In this document: in pieces, positions 32,083 to 44,700 of the stretch | How the letters are laid out: every line of letters begins with the position of its first letter | Position numbering within the stretch: the stretch's first letter is position 1 | Assembly: GCA_963931925.1 (NCBI GenBank) | Contig: OZ007576.1 | Location: 11,316,261 to 11,380,260, forward strand | DNA: 64,000 nucleotides | DNA from: Onchidella celtica | Taxonomy: Eukaryota > Mollusca > Gastropoda > Systellommatophora > Onchidiidae | Reading direction: 5' to 3' | Notes under the pieces: model-generated | What the model saw: only the letters and a program-made list of their open reading frames with translations | Told to the model about the DNA's origin: nothing | The model's database searches: none | Program-made: the position numbers and the translations under genes

Positions 32083-33551
32083 TGTTCTTTTTTTTAAATG
32101 CAGTGCTTGTGTCGTCATTATGAATGAGTTTGTACGATTTGTGCTCTTAAAATACATCTTTCATTACAGTATATGAAATCAAGCCAAGGTCTGTAATTTC
32201 AAATCTGTAATTAATAAAAAAAAAATTGAGGAAAAACTCATTAGTAACTCGCAAAGTTATTTTCGCTTTCAGGAGTGAATTTTCTCATATTTGCTGAAAC
32301 ATTTCACACCAAACATTGAAAAAATAAAACGCTTTGTCCCATTGTAGTACACCAGCGGTGCCATAGGGTACATTTTCATACGTAGAGAGATGCAGTGCTT
32401 ATGGATAAATACCTGGGTAGGTTGATCTTACATGTACCTTCTGCCTGTTCCTAGACGTTAATCAGTATTCTACTGTGCTGAGGCTGATTTTGATCAATCA
32501 CTTCTATAGGGCAATTGATATGCTTATAATTAATATGACCCATGAATGAAAGGTACTAATCTTGGTTGGGGTTAACCAATGGTAGATTATGTCATCTCAC
32601 AAAGATGATTTATAGCTCATCCCCTTAGAACGACAAGGTTGCAGTTCCCTTCCATTAACTTTTGAGAAATTGGTGCTTGAACTTTCATGTGCCCATAGCT
32701 TTTAGAAATACGGCTTTTTCTTTTTAGTAATATTTATCAATTACACACTGAATCCGCTTAATACTTTGGCACACAATGGAGAAAGCATGTAGAAGTAGTG
32801 TATAACTCAGTTCAGCCAAGAGGTGGAGACAGAACCTTGTCATTCTAAGGAGATGAGATGTTTGACCCAATTGGTTTGGTTCAATGAAGTAAAAAAAAGG
32901 CAAACAATACTGAACAGTCAAACAAAAGAACAAAGCCCATGTGCTGTGTGATCGTGAGGTATCAGAAAGCCCAAAGGCAAATAATTTAATTTCAGAATAA
33001 TGAGAAATAATTAAAAATGTGACTATGTAATATATATTAATAACAGCTGTAGCTTACAAACACATCTCCAACCCCTACATGAAAACTAGTAAGTGTATTC
33101 ACACAACTGCAGATGACATTTTTTTCCCCATTTCCTATTTAAGAATGGCAGATAACCTTTCTGGACTGGGGAAATTTAATCATTTTTTTGTATCAAACCT
33201 ATGAAATTATAACAAAGTTGATTTTACATATGATACACATCATTTCCAAGACAGGAAATATTTTTAGCAAAAGACATGATTTAAATACATTTTTTTTTTT
33301 TCAATTAATATTAACAAACAAACACACATACAATACCATAGTAATCATACACTTACATACACGTTCCAGCTTTATTATTTGATCTCAAAGGATACTATTA
33401 TTTATTAATCAAGGAGCAAATTACATGTACATGTATGTATCAACTTTATGTTACTGAAATCTACATCTCAAACAGCATTTTGTACATTTTACATTAGATA
33501 CATTAGAGTCTTATATGAGAATGAACTCAATCGTCTCAAATTTTTAGTTTC
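32083..33551. other. Intergenic DNA between DCTPP1 and the DIRS fossil; no gene seen
   Basis: AT-rich sequence without recognisable repeats. Confidence 0.4.
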
Positions 33552-35888
33552 ACTTCATTATAGTCTGTATTCCAGACTGAAATGAGAGAGAGCACATGTG
33601 CCGTCAGTCATCAAGACGCTGCTTGTCAGGAAGCAAGACGTGGTTTTCAAATTTCAGGACTGTAATCTGTGATTTTAGTGTGATTGTGCTTTCAATCGGA
33701 CTTATTCAGATAAGTATTGTGATAAATTTAATTTGTGTAGTTCAGTGTACCTGAAAACTCTGAGAGGCACGGATTTCTCCCGTAAATGTGAGAAACAAGC
33801 CGGGAGAAGCCTCAGGGATGGCCAAGGTCAAACTAGTCAAAGTACTACTATCGGTAGCGCTATCATGGCCGAGGCAACAAGGCTGACAGACCAAAGTTGG
33901 TCACATTCCCCATGTAGACATAGATCTAATGATGAGGACAGTGATGTATCTAATGGGAAAAGGGACGCCTCACCTCTTGCAACTAAATCTAAACAATTTA
34001 CCATGAAGGATATGTTTCCTCAGAGAACACTTCATGGGACCAATAAATCTAATTCTAAACCAGGAACATCTAATGAAGCCGGTAAAGAAGACCACCAAAA
34101 CAGCCAAATAAAAGAAATGATGACGGCCATCAGTAACATACAAAATCAGGTTTTATTCCTGATGGAAAAATCGAGGGACAGGTCCTGTTCGAAGTCAAGA
34201 ACAAAAGATAGATATAAATCTAGATCCTCATGTCAGAGTAGATCTACCTATGACCAGAGGCTTTGCAATTTAGATCACTTGTATGGAACGTAAAATTTAC
34301 ATCACTGCTTCACATATTCCAGGCGTGGAGAACATTTTAGCTGATGGTTTATCCAGAAATCACAAGGCAAAGCTAGAATGGAAACTAACTCCGAGTGTTT
34401 CTGAAATAATTGCACATAAATTTGGACCTTTTGATGTGGATTTATTTGCATCTCCTTTGAACTATCAGTTCAAACCATATGTATCCTGGAAGTCAGATCC
34501 AGATTCTATGTTCATTAATGCATTTCATTTAAACTGGAGTAATGTTTATACATACTGTTTTCCCCCATTCAGTATTATTCCAGCAGTTCTTCAGAAAGTA
34601 GAAAAAAAAGAAGGAGAAATGTGCATAACTGTGTCTTTCTGGAAGACACAAGTATGGTTCCCAACACTGGGACGACTTCTAGTGACAAATCCTGTGCATT
34701 CGCCTCATCAGAAGAAACTGCTAATTCATACTACAGACAACAAGAGAGTGCATCCCTTGATCAACAAAATTAATTCTAGTGGCATGCAGGCTATCAGGAA
34801 AAACTTACAAAAGCATGGCATTTCAGAAAACGCTATCATACTATCAATATCATCTTATCATACTGGGGGTTGGGAACAGTTAAACAATATGAAACATATA
34901 ATATGCAAGACAGTGGATTGAATTTTGTGGTACAAAAAAAACCCAGAATACCTTGTGACCCAAACGTACGCAATGTGCTGTCGTTCTTGACAATTATATG
35001 AAAAGAATTTAGGATATAGCACTATAAACTGTGCCAAGAGTGCCATAGCATCCCTAACTTTTACGGGACATGATGATTACTATCATATTTTAATAAAACA
35101 ATTTATGAGGGGAGTGTTCCATAGTCGATCTTCCTTGCCAAAATATGCTGTTACATGGAACCCTGAATTAGTTTTGAACCTACTAAAAGAGTGGGCTCCA
35201 CCCACGGCAGTATCTTTGAAACTGCTGGCAGTGAAAGTTGCAACATTATTGTTATTGCTTTCTGCCCGAAGGGGACAGACTATTGTGAATTTAAACATCA
35301 AGAATATTTGCATTTCTGGTGATGAAGTGAGAATTCCCATTGTGGAGCTGACAAAAGCGTCAAAATAGGGCAAACATGATCCAGAGATTGTATTGCCTAG
35401 TTTCACTGATAAGAGACTTTGCATTGTCACATACATGAATTTAAAAGCGTACCTAAATCGCACTTCAACCTTACCTCGAGGTACATATCAATACTATTAA
35501 GCTACAACACTCCACTTCCACACAGACCTATTACCCATGATACCCTGAATCATTGGATTCGATGGGTAATGACAGAAGTGGGAGTAAACATGGACAAATG
35601 GACAAATTTAAGCCTCACTCACTCAGAAGTGCTACAACCAGCCTTGCTAGTCAGAGAAATGTATCTCTGAGAACAATATTGACATCTGTTGCATGGCGGA
35701 GTGAATCAACCTTTGCCACATATTATAAGAAACCTTTGGACAGAAATACTGGGGACGTTCCCAAAGGCTATAGCAGGCCTACGGCAAGATTAAGGTAAAA
35801 CAATTGCTTGCTTTGGGATGACAGGGTGGTAAACGGCCACTGCTTTCAGGCCCTCGTTTCGGTCCAGAATACGGAGTATAATGAAGTA
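33552..35888 (+). mobile_element. DIRS-type retrotransposon fossil (tyrosine-recombinase retroelement)
   Basis: Recognisable parts, in order: a gag-like ORF1 region rich in Ser/Arg/Lys (33733-34280), an RNase H end with the HIPGVENILADGLSR motif (about 34310-34360) and a tyrosine recombinase region (about 35105-35800) with LLLLSARRGQT and HSLRSATTSLA motifs. The ends are inverted repeats of each other (CTTCATTATAGTCTGTATTC at the left, its diverged complement at 35860-35886). Inverted ends plus a tyrosine recombinase in place of an integrase identify the DIRS order. The copy is shorter than a full element and broken at several points (roughly five or more). The family is old here but the end repeats are still readable. 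Confidence 0.8.
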
Positions 35889-35890
35889 AA

Positions 35891-36121
35891 ACTAACAGTT
35901 AAACTATCCTTGGTGGGGTTTAATTGTGGTTTTATGAGTTATACGAAGTATGAAGGACTGAAATGCCCACCCTGTCCCTCCCTTATTTTATTTCATTCGT
36001 GGCCATTTACACATTCAAAAATGACTGACGGCGCATGCACGCTCTCTCGTTTTAGTCCTTCATACTTCATATAACTAATAAAACCACAATAAAACTGCAC
36101 CAAGGATAGTTTAATTGTTAG
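35891..36121. mobile_element. Fold-back MITE with about 70-bp arms
   Basis: The left arm (CTAACAGTTAAACTATCC, then TTGTGGTTTTATGAGTTAT and GAAGTATGAAGGACT) is repeated in reverse complement at the right, with a short loop between. TTAA stands near both ends, hinting at a piggyBac- or Kolobok-type target, but similarity runs past it, so the exact ends are uncertain. It directly abuts the right end of the DIRS fossil. Confidence 0.65.
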
Positions 36122-37956
36122 TTAAAATCAGGCTGTGGACCAGATTGATCCTTTCAGTGTTCATAAAGGTACGTCATGTCAATAAAATGAATCCCTGGCC
36201 AGATTTACATTGAAAATGAACTTTAGATGAAAGCGTTGGTGAGCCTTCCAATTCACATACATATTGGCTTGGCCAAATTTTGTGACATCCAAGGTTCACC
36301 CTCTACCATCTTGTATACCCTTTCTCACTGTACGGCAAGGCAAGATAAACTGGTATGAGCTTTACTTGGTACATAGGACTGTTAGAGCTAGTACATTTGG
36401 CCTGTGTGTCTAAAGACACTTATATTATGGAGCCATAGACCTTTTTAGCACACATTTCTGAACCCTTTTTGTATTGCCTGCACCTCTTCACTCATCAGCT
36501 GACCTTTAACCTTTTCATTTTCTTAGTCAACATAACAAACAGAAAATATAAGATCTTAAAATAAGAGACAATCTTAAAGCTTCTTCATGACACGTTTCAG
36601 TGAAAAGAAAAAAAATATTTGAAACCAGACACTATTATGAAGCGCGTTGACCATGAGGGAAATGCACCCACATAAACTGAAAAAGTACATGAAGCACAGG
36701 CTTCCTCTTTATACAGCCATAAGAAAAGCAGATGTATTTGAAAACTGATTTGAGTGAAGTAGCTTCACTGGTCCCTTGAAGCTCACTTCTCACAGACTGC
36801 AATATATTTCCTGTTTCACCAATTATCAGAAATGCGGAGCAAAGACGCAAAATTCCATAAAGAGGGGGTTCTTGCTTCGTGAATGACGAAAAAAGGTTTC
36901 CATTCACTTTTTTTTTCTCCTCTTCTCTTAATCAATTTTTGTCCCCTTTAACACATCCAAACAAAAATTCATTACTCTGATGCTCTTAGTTAAATTCCTT
37001 TTATCTTTTTCATGATTTTGATAACCATTTAAAAAATCCATATATCACACTTGTTCAAGATCAAGGAATCACATCACATATCTGATTATATTTCCAAATA
37101 GCGCTTCATTAAAAAAAAAAAATCACAGGCAAAGATCAAGTATGTATTCTTAAAAAAAAAAAAAAGACATAATGATAGCAATAATAGCCTTAAAATCTAT
37201 TTAGAATGCTCTATAGTCATGAGATGATAAGCTAAATTGCTGATAAATGAGAACAATTGAAATAAACCAAAAGATATTAGGTTTATGAATTACGATGTAT
37301 TATTATTATGACATTATGAGGGACGGTGACAGTGTACATACAATGTATAATTTTCTATGTCCACCCACTGCCAGATTGGGCCAGTGAAAAACAAATTATA
37401 ATGTATCACATTGCTTCTGATGAAGCGTTTTAAAACACTCCAGTTTGAATTACAAGAAGGGTAGGGGTGTTTAATGATTTGCCACAGGGCACTTCTAGTT
37501 CTTGACTTTCCAATTTGTCCACATCACCTATCATGCGCAAAAACTGAGAGTCTCTTCTTGGCCATGTAATTTATACTACCTCTGAATGGGTTACAATTGA
37601 ATTCATTCCAAGAATAATGAAATCCACTTTCTTAATGAGTTTATGGTGCATACGGTATTATTATGAATAACTGATATGTAAAAAATCAAAGAGAAATTTC
37701 TACCAGCCAGCTAGCAGTATCTCAAAAACTAATAAATGAAAAACACTCTAAATTAAAGATTTGAATAACAAGACAAAGAAAAGGTTTTCCCATGCATATA
37801 AATGCGTCAACAAATGCATAGGGTCAACAAATGCATAGTCCAAGCAAAAGCAACAGAAAAAAGAAAATATTAAAGAAGGCACTATAATATAATTATCAAA
37901 AAGTTGTCCCTAAACCACCTGGGAATGGAATTCAAGATTTTTTTCTACATTCATAT
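36122..37956. other. 3' flank / probable 3' UTR region of the ABHD3-like gene
   Basis: AT-rich; no gene seen. Transcription runs leftward into this interval, so part of it is probably 3' UTR; the poly(A) site was not fixed. Confidence 0.35.
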
Positions 37957-40900
37957 TCATTCATTTTTGATACCATGCTCCAAAATTGCAGAGATGTATT
38001 GCTTGTACCATCTATACATGTAACTTCGCTCTCGTGGAAAAGTTCCCTCTAGGAATCCAATGTGTCCCCCTCGTCTGGTTTTTATTATGGCAATGTTATC
38101 ATTTTCCTCTGCATCTTTCATGGGTATTGCTGAAAACAAAAGAAAATTACGATAATCTCAAGGTAGAAGTTATATCGGCCATATAGCCAATATACCCACT
38201 ACAGGATTCCTGTAACCACCTGGTGGCCAATGTCTGGAAAAGAATTCTGTGGCCATGTCACTAAGAAATATTGTAGACAATCAGCTAAACAATCCAAATC
38301 CTAAGCCTAAACCTTTGTTTAAAACTCACTGTCCAAAGAAAACCCAATTTGGACACATAGCACTGTTTATTCTTAAATTTTCAAAGCTTCCAGTCATTAC
38401 GAAATGTCACTTACGGCTTCCTAGATCATAATGGGCCAGTTGGTTTATTCACTATAATACATACTCTTTGATTTATGATGATATTGAATCTCATAAGCAC
38501 TATGAATTGTAATTGAAGAATAACAGATAAATGTATTACAAGAATTATTCCTTGACATTAACTATGGGAACAGGCACTTTACATTTTTCAAGTTAACATC
38601 TTGCATTTGTGTAGCTCTTTTTATAAACATTCTGCATCGTCTTTTATCAGGGTAAACAGTTACCAGGGTATGAGAATAATCTGACTTTCAAAATCTGCAA
38701 GCAACCATACTTTTAGATTATTGCATAGAAATCTTTAATATGACCTGTAAACTTACAATGCTCAGGAGAAAATGGATCATCGGCTGCACTCAAACATAAA
38801 ACTGGCTTGGCTAAAGCATGGACTTTTGTATGCAGAGATGCTTCTGTATAGTAATGGTCCACAGACTCGTAACCAAATACTTTGGATGTAAATCTTTCAT
38901 CAAAGTCCTTTATGGATTCACTCTATAACAGATGAAAATAAAAGCAAAAAATGAAATCGTCGGTTGGCTGTTGGAACCTCGTTAAGTCCATTTTTGGGCA
39001 AATTCACTTTTTTTAAAAAATGGAATCTATAGCACGAGACGCATCGGATGCACTTGAAAAAACGAAAAAATTCTGCTTAGTAGTTGAGAAAAGCGATGTT
39101 GTAATTCCGTGTTATAACCTTGTTAACGTACAGCTGGCGGAATGTCGGCGCTTGAACCTGGCTAAAATCGTTTGCCAGGTTATGCACCACTGGCAACGGC
39201 CAATTGTTGGCGTTTGAACCTCATTAAACGTTTAGTTTAGTAGCGTTTAATACTAAACGTTTAGTAAACGTTTAATAGCATGGTTATTACATGTACCAAT
39301 TGTTGTCGCTTGAAAATGAAGAAAAAAGTGAAAGTCGACAAATGTAGCGTCGATGTAAAAATCATTATTTCGTAGTAGTGCATGATTGTATCATGTTTAC
39401 AAATAACAAAACTGAAGAAGGGCAGTCATGTAGCATACCCTGTAACTCATAATTATTTTAAAGGGTTTGGAGATACAGGGAATAGGTTATTGTGTACAAA
39501 ATTCACACACGCATGCACACACACAGGCACACAGAGTAATTAGGTTTTTACCAAGTTTGAAATGACTTTATATAATTATAGTTATGTGCCAGTAAAATCA
39601 TTGAGTCTGGGGACGAATAAAAAGTGGACACTTTGAAATAGTCTAGATATCAACCGGCGTATATTTTGCGTCCGAAGTCAGAGATCTATTGTCATTAATG
39701 TAATCACCGACGGTAGGGTAAACTTGAATGAATAGATCAAAGGAAGGGCGGCAGCGAGTTTACGGCCTTTGAAGTTGCCGCTCAATGGAGTGGACACCGT
39801 CTTTGAAGAAAGTAAGACAAGACCGGCGAATATGGGCGGATCAAATGTGATCAAATAAGGGAATGGTAAATATTATTTTGGTAAATATTTTGAGTTAATT
39901 GATCAATCTGTAATTAATCATGCGAATCTTCGCCCCACCCACACTTTAATAGCTATAAATACTGTCAGTCTGATATCAATCAGTGATGAGACAAAGTAAA
40001 GCGCCCCACTATCTGAATTTTTGAATCCAGTGCTTTCCAGTATGTAACACATAAGTCACTGTGCATTTCCAGTTTGTTATTTTCAACGTTTCCTCTGAGC
40101 AGAGGACAATGCATGGTGCAATAAGCACTTTCAAAACCTGTTAGAGGAAGATGCCGATCGCAGGAGCCTTTAATTGACGTTGCACACAAACCTTACTGGT
40201 GTGAAAGTAGATCTCTCAAAGAAACACAGAGCAGTTCTCTCAGTGCACTAAACTGCAACCCTCTCTCAAACAACTATGCTGGAACTCTCTTGCAGAACCA
40301 AGTGCACAGCTCTCAGAGACCCTATGTGGAACTCTCTCAAAGAACAAACAAGTAACTCTCAAAGAACAAAAATTAAAATTACCCAAGGAACTGAAATGCA
40401 GCCAGCTCAAGGAGCAAACGAACAAATCTCTTGCTCTCCCCCCCCCCCCTCTCTCTCTCTCTCTCTCAGAACCAGAGCGCCACATTCTCAAAGTGCAAGA
40501 TGCAGCTCTTTCAGGGGGCAGCTCTCTCAAAGACCAGATTGCATCTCTCTTAATAAAGAACCAAAGTGCAGCGCTCAACCCCCCTTCTCTCTCTCTCTCT
40601 TTCTCTCTCCCTCCCTCTCTCTCTATCTCTCTGTCAAATAACCAGAGTGAATGTCTAACTCAAAGATCCAGTGTGCAGTTGTCTCTCAAAATACCTGACT
40701 GCAGTTTCTCTCACAGCCCCAGAATGCAGATTTATACAAGAACCAGAGTGCACCTCTTTCAAGTTGGATCTCTCCCAAAGAACCAAAATGCAGCTCTCTC
40801 TCTCAAAGGACTGGAGTGCATCTCTTTCAAGTTTCATGCCTCTCAAAGAACCAAAATGCAGCTCTCTGTCAAAGAGCTGGAGTGCACCTCTTTCAAGTTG

Positions 40901-41682
40901 GATCTCCCCCAAAGAACCAAAATGCAGCTCTCTCTCAAAGGACTGGAGTGCATCTCTTTCAAGTTGCATCTCTCCCAAAGAACCAAAATGCAGCTCTCTC
41001 TCAAAAGACTGGAGTGCATCTCTTTCAAGTTTCATCTCTCTCAAAGAACCAAAATGCAGCTCTCTCTCAAAGAGCTGGAGTGCACCTCTTTCAAGTTGCA
41101 TCTCTCTCAAAGAACCAAAATGCAGCTCTCTCTCAAAGAGCTGGAGTGCACCTCTTTCAAGTTGCATCTCTCTCAAAGAACCAAAATGCAGCTCTCTCTC
41201 AAAGAGCTGGAGTGCACCTCTTTCAAGTTGCATCTCTCTCAAAGAACCAAAATGCAGCTCTCTCTCAAAGAGCTGGAGTGCACCTCATTCAAGTTGCATC
41301 TCTCTCAAAGAACCAAAATGCAGCTCTCTCTCAAAGAGCTGGAGTGCACCTCTTTCAAGTTGTATCTCTCCCAAAGAACCAAAATGCAGCTCTCTCTCAA
41401 AGGACTGGAGTGCATCTCTCTCAAAGAACCAAAATGCAGCCCTCTCTCAAAGAACTGGAGTGCACCTCTTTCAAGTTGCATTTCTCTCAAAGAACCAAAA
41501 TGCAGCCCTCTCTCAAAGAACTGGAGTGCAACTCTCTCAAAGAGAGAAAGAGAGCGGCACGGGCAGGTGGATGCGGCTGGGGAGGGGGCAGTGAGCAAGG
41601 ACATAACATAGACAAAGATAGACAGAGGGAGAGACGGGCAGATAGAGAGAGAAGGGAAGGGACATGGAGAGAGAGAGAGAAG

Positions 41683-41757
<75 letters not shown>

Positions 41758-44700
41758 ATAGTAGAAATAGTAGAAAGAGAGATTTAATGATGTATTTAAT
41801 GTCTTTTGTAAACAAATGACATGTAATACTTTGTGTTACTAAAGAGTCAAGTGTGAATAAATAGTTTGGTTTAGGCTAGACAGTAAATCATACATTTATA
41901 TTACATTCATTCGCTCGGTGATGGTATGATACATAGGAAATAAACGAAGTGAAATACTAAGTTTCGAGGGATAAATTTAAAACAGAACTAAAACGGCAAA
42001 GACAACAATAAATGCCTCCGAGGCACTTTTAAACATATTTTTACTATGCCCAAAGAAAGGTAGCGAGGTTATACGATCAGCCAAGCGGCGCGATGTGTGC
42101 GCTTGAACCTCGTTAAAGCTTTAGGCAGGTTCCAACAGCCTACTTCGGCGTGTTATAACCTGCTTAACTCTGGTTATGTAATTACAGTAGGGTTGTCGTC
42201 AAAATGCAATATACGGCACAACTACTGGTCAAGAACATAGGCTAGATACCAAGTTACAGCTCCCAATGATGAAAACTACTAAAGATAATCAGTTTTTTCC
42301 TTCTCCTGTAAAATTTTGATTTTGGACTTAAGGAGGTTCCAACAGCCAACCGACGAAATACCCATTAAAATAGCACACATTAACAAAGAAGAGACCAAAA
42401 ATGAAAACAAATGGTATTATGAAGAGCCGATATGAGAGATCTGTATTTTTTCTCCTGAAATTCAAATTTTTCAAGCCTGCCATTTTCCTCCTATACATCA
42501 TAAGAAAGCACAAGAAATTAAATCCACAAAGGAAACTGTAAATTTCAAAACACAAACACTCTCTGGCCAAACTAGGATAAAGAGAAATGACTGGACAGAC
42601 TTGTTCCATCCTCAAATCAACATACAGTCGAGCACGCAAAACTCGAATTCTTCAGGGTGGCTTCATCTGGTTTGAGTTTCCTGAATTTCGAGGTATACAT
42701 TACGCATTCATCATGAAGTATTATTATTGAAGGAAAATAATAGTTAATACAGTTGCCAACATGTACCATGGATTACCTCCCCTACTGTGGGATGCCAGAG
42801 AAATGTGTATGCGCCTGAAGAAATGTCCCAGTTGTCGGCACAGCTATTTTTGAGTTAGGGGGTGAAAAGGTCGAAAAAGTCGTGCCTAGTCGGAAATGTA
42901 CTTCTAGCAGAAAACACAAGTTTAACCATTTCTAAATAGCATATGAAAAGGATTTTGGAATATTTTATGTTTAAATATTATTTTATTAATTATTTGTACA
43001 ACATGTGACTCTTCAGGAAGTAATATTGGAGTGATTGTTGCTAGGGGACCGTGGACTAATTACAAAGCCGTTATAGAGATAACATTGAGTAGTGTTCACT
43101 GCTCATTTATAGTTTACCGTGTAACATGCCACGGTCCCCTAAAAACAGCCAAGTCGGAAGTTTTTTGGATCTTGTTAGGAGAGCGCAGTATTTTACACAG
43201 AAAGCTAGAGCTGAGCAGTGAGCACAACTCAGTAGTTTCCCTATTTGCCTTTGTAATAAAACTACACTCCTCCAACAATATTCAAAAAGTCTTCATGGGA
43301 GAGAGCTGTTAAAGCTGTTTTTCTCAAAAGTTTGTTTTTGCCCCGTCTTACAAAATGTGTCATATCTTCAAAACTACTTAAGATATTGGAAAAAATTTTA
43401 AAAGCAGCGTGTTCAGCATTGACTTTTCTAGAAGAATATGCCCTTATCTCAAAATCCAAATTTTGCCACAACTGGGACCTTTCTCCAGGCACACACACAA
43501 ATAATCAATTCTGTCTTCCATCAGCTAATTTGCATACATACCCTGAGCACATGGGCTGCATCAATATCCACATGCCGCTCAAACAAGTGAAGATTTCTGG
43601 TGGAAGTAACAAAAAGATTATCAAGCTACTGTGTGTCAGTCTAACATCTTGAGATAACAGGGGCAGCAACCTTTCAGTTGCAAGAATTAAATGACAAAGA
43701 AGATAGATATAAGTACCAAATCAAGAAAAAAGAAGTATAAGTACTTGAGGCATTAAATCAAATTGCAGAATTAACTTAATATTTGGTAAAAGATTCTTAA
43801 AACTGTTTAATGTAGTAATCGTGTGTGTATTAAATTCAAAATACAAGGCTTATATTTTAAAAGAAAGAAAACTATTCTTTTTGCATGCCTTTCTATAAAA
43901 GAAACAAATTATGGTTGTATCTTGACGGCAACTTTTATATTCCTATATAATATGACACTGCCAAAGTTTTCAGACCGACAAATGTGTCTTCATAATGTTA
44001 CTGACATCGAATTTTCGTATCCATGTGGATTTACTATCATTTCCTCATGATCTTCAATTTCAACTGGTTTATACGTCAACTTATCATCCTTCCTTAAGAC
44101 TGTAGTAACTCAAAAGTTCGAAAAAGCCTGTTGTAGGGGGAAGATAGTCTAATTACATAACCAAATAGAGAAAATAGTGAGTTGTGTTCACTGCTCAGCT
44201 GTAGCTCTTTATGTAAAAAAAAACTGCACTCCTCTAGCAACAGCCTTTTTTCGAATTTTTGAATTACTACAGTCTTAGGAAATGGTGATGAATTTGGCAT
44301 GGCAAATGTTTAGTGGAAGTTTACGCTGTAAATTTCAGATATATGTGCTATATATTCATGCCAAAGAAACCTTACGGACCTACATGTGGTTTGTACACAA
44401 ACTTTTATGAGAAGCTTGACTGATGACAGTCTCCATAAAACAGTGTACACTAGTTATCTTGGCAACGAACCCCCCACTCACAGAATTTACTTACCAGTGA
44501 GATAAATAAGGAAAATAAATTAAGACCAGGGAAAAGTGTACATTCATGAATTCTGACTAAGTCATGTTCTTGTACATTAGGTTCTATGGTGACACCAAAC
44601 ATCTTTGGTAGTAGAAGATGCAGCATGATAGAGAATGTGATTAGGTTGTACGAAAACTCATGGAAAGAGTTTGAAATCTGGGATGGAAGTTGTCCGGAAA

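Larger units (their letters stand above)
38958..42355. mobile_element. 3.4-kb inverted-repeat DNA element containing a minisatellite, in an ABHD3-like intron
   Basis: The ends are inverted repeats: CGTCGGTTGGCTGTTGGAAC at 38958 and the complement at the right end to 42355, with further match through CCTCNTTAAGTCC. AAAT lies on both sides (38954-38957 and 42356-42359), a possible 4-bp target repeat. Near both ends the motif GAACCTCGTTAA or a variant (TTGAACCT, TTATAACCT) recurs several times, like subterminal transposase-binding sites. No transposase is recognised. The left end is only 33 bases from the splice acceptor of exon 8 (38923-38924). Confidence 0.65.

Noticed and set aside
40755-41545. 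CRISPR-like regular array
   Set aside because: Units are contiguous and nearly identical with no unique spacers, and the surrounding DNA is a eukaryotic intron.
40493-41757. Long open frames (up to 372 codons) on both strands that look like repetitive proteins
   Set aside because: They are the 66-bp minisatellite and the GA run read in several frames. The unit is a multiple of 3 with few stops, and no frame is favoured.
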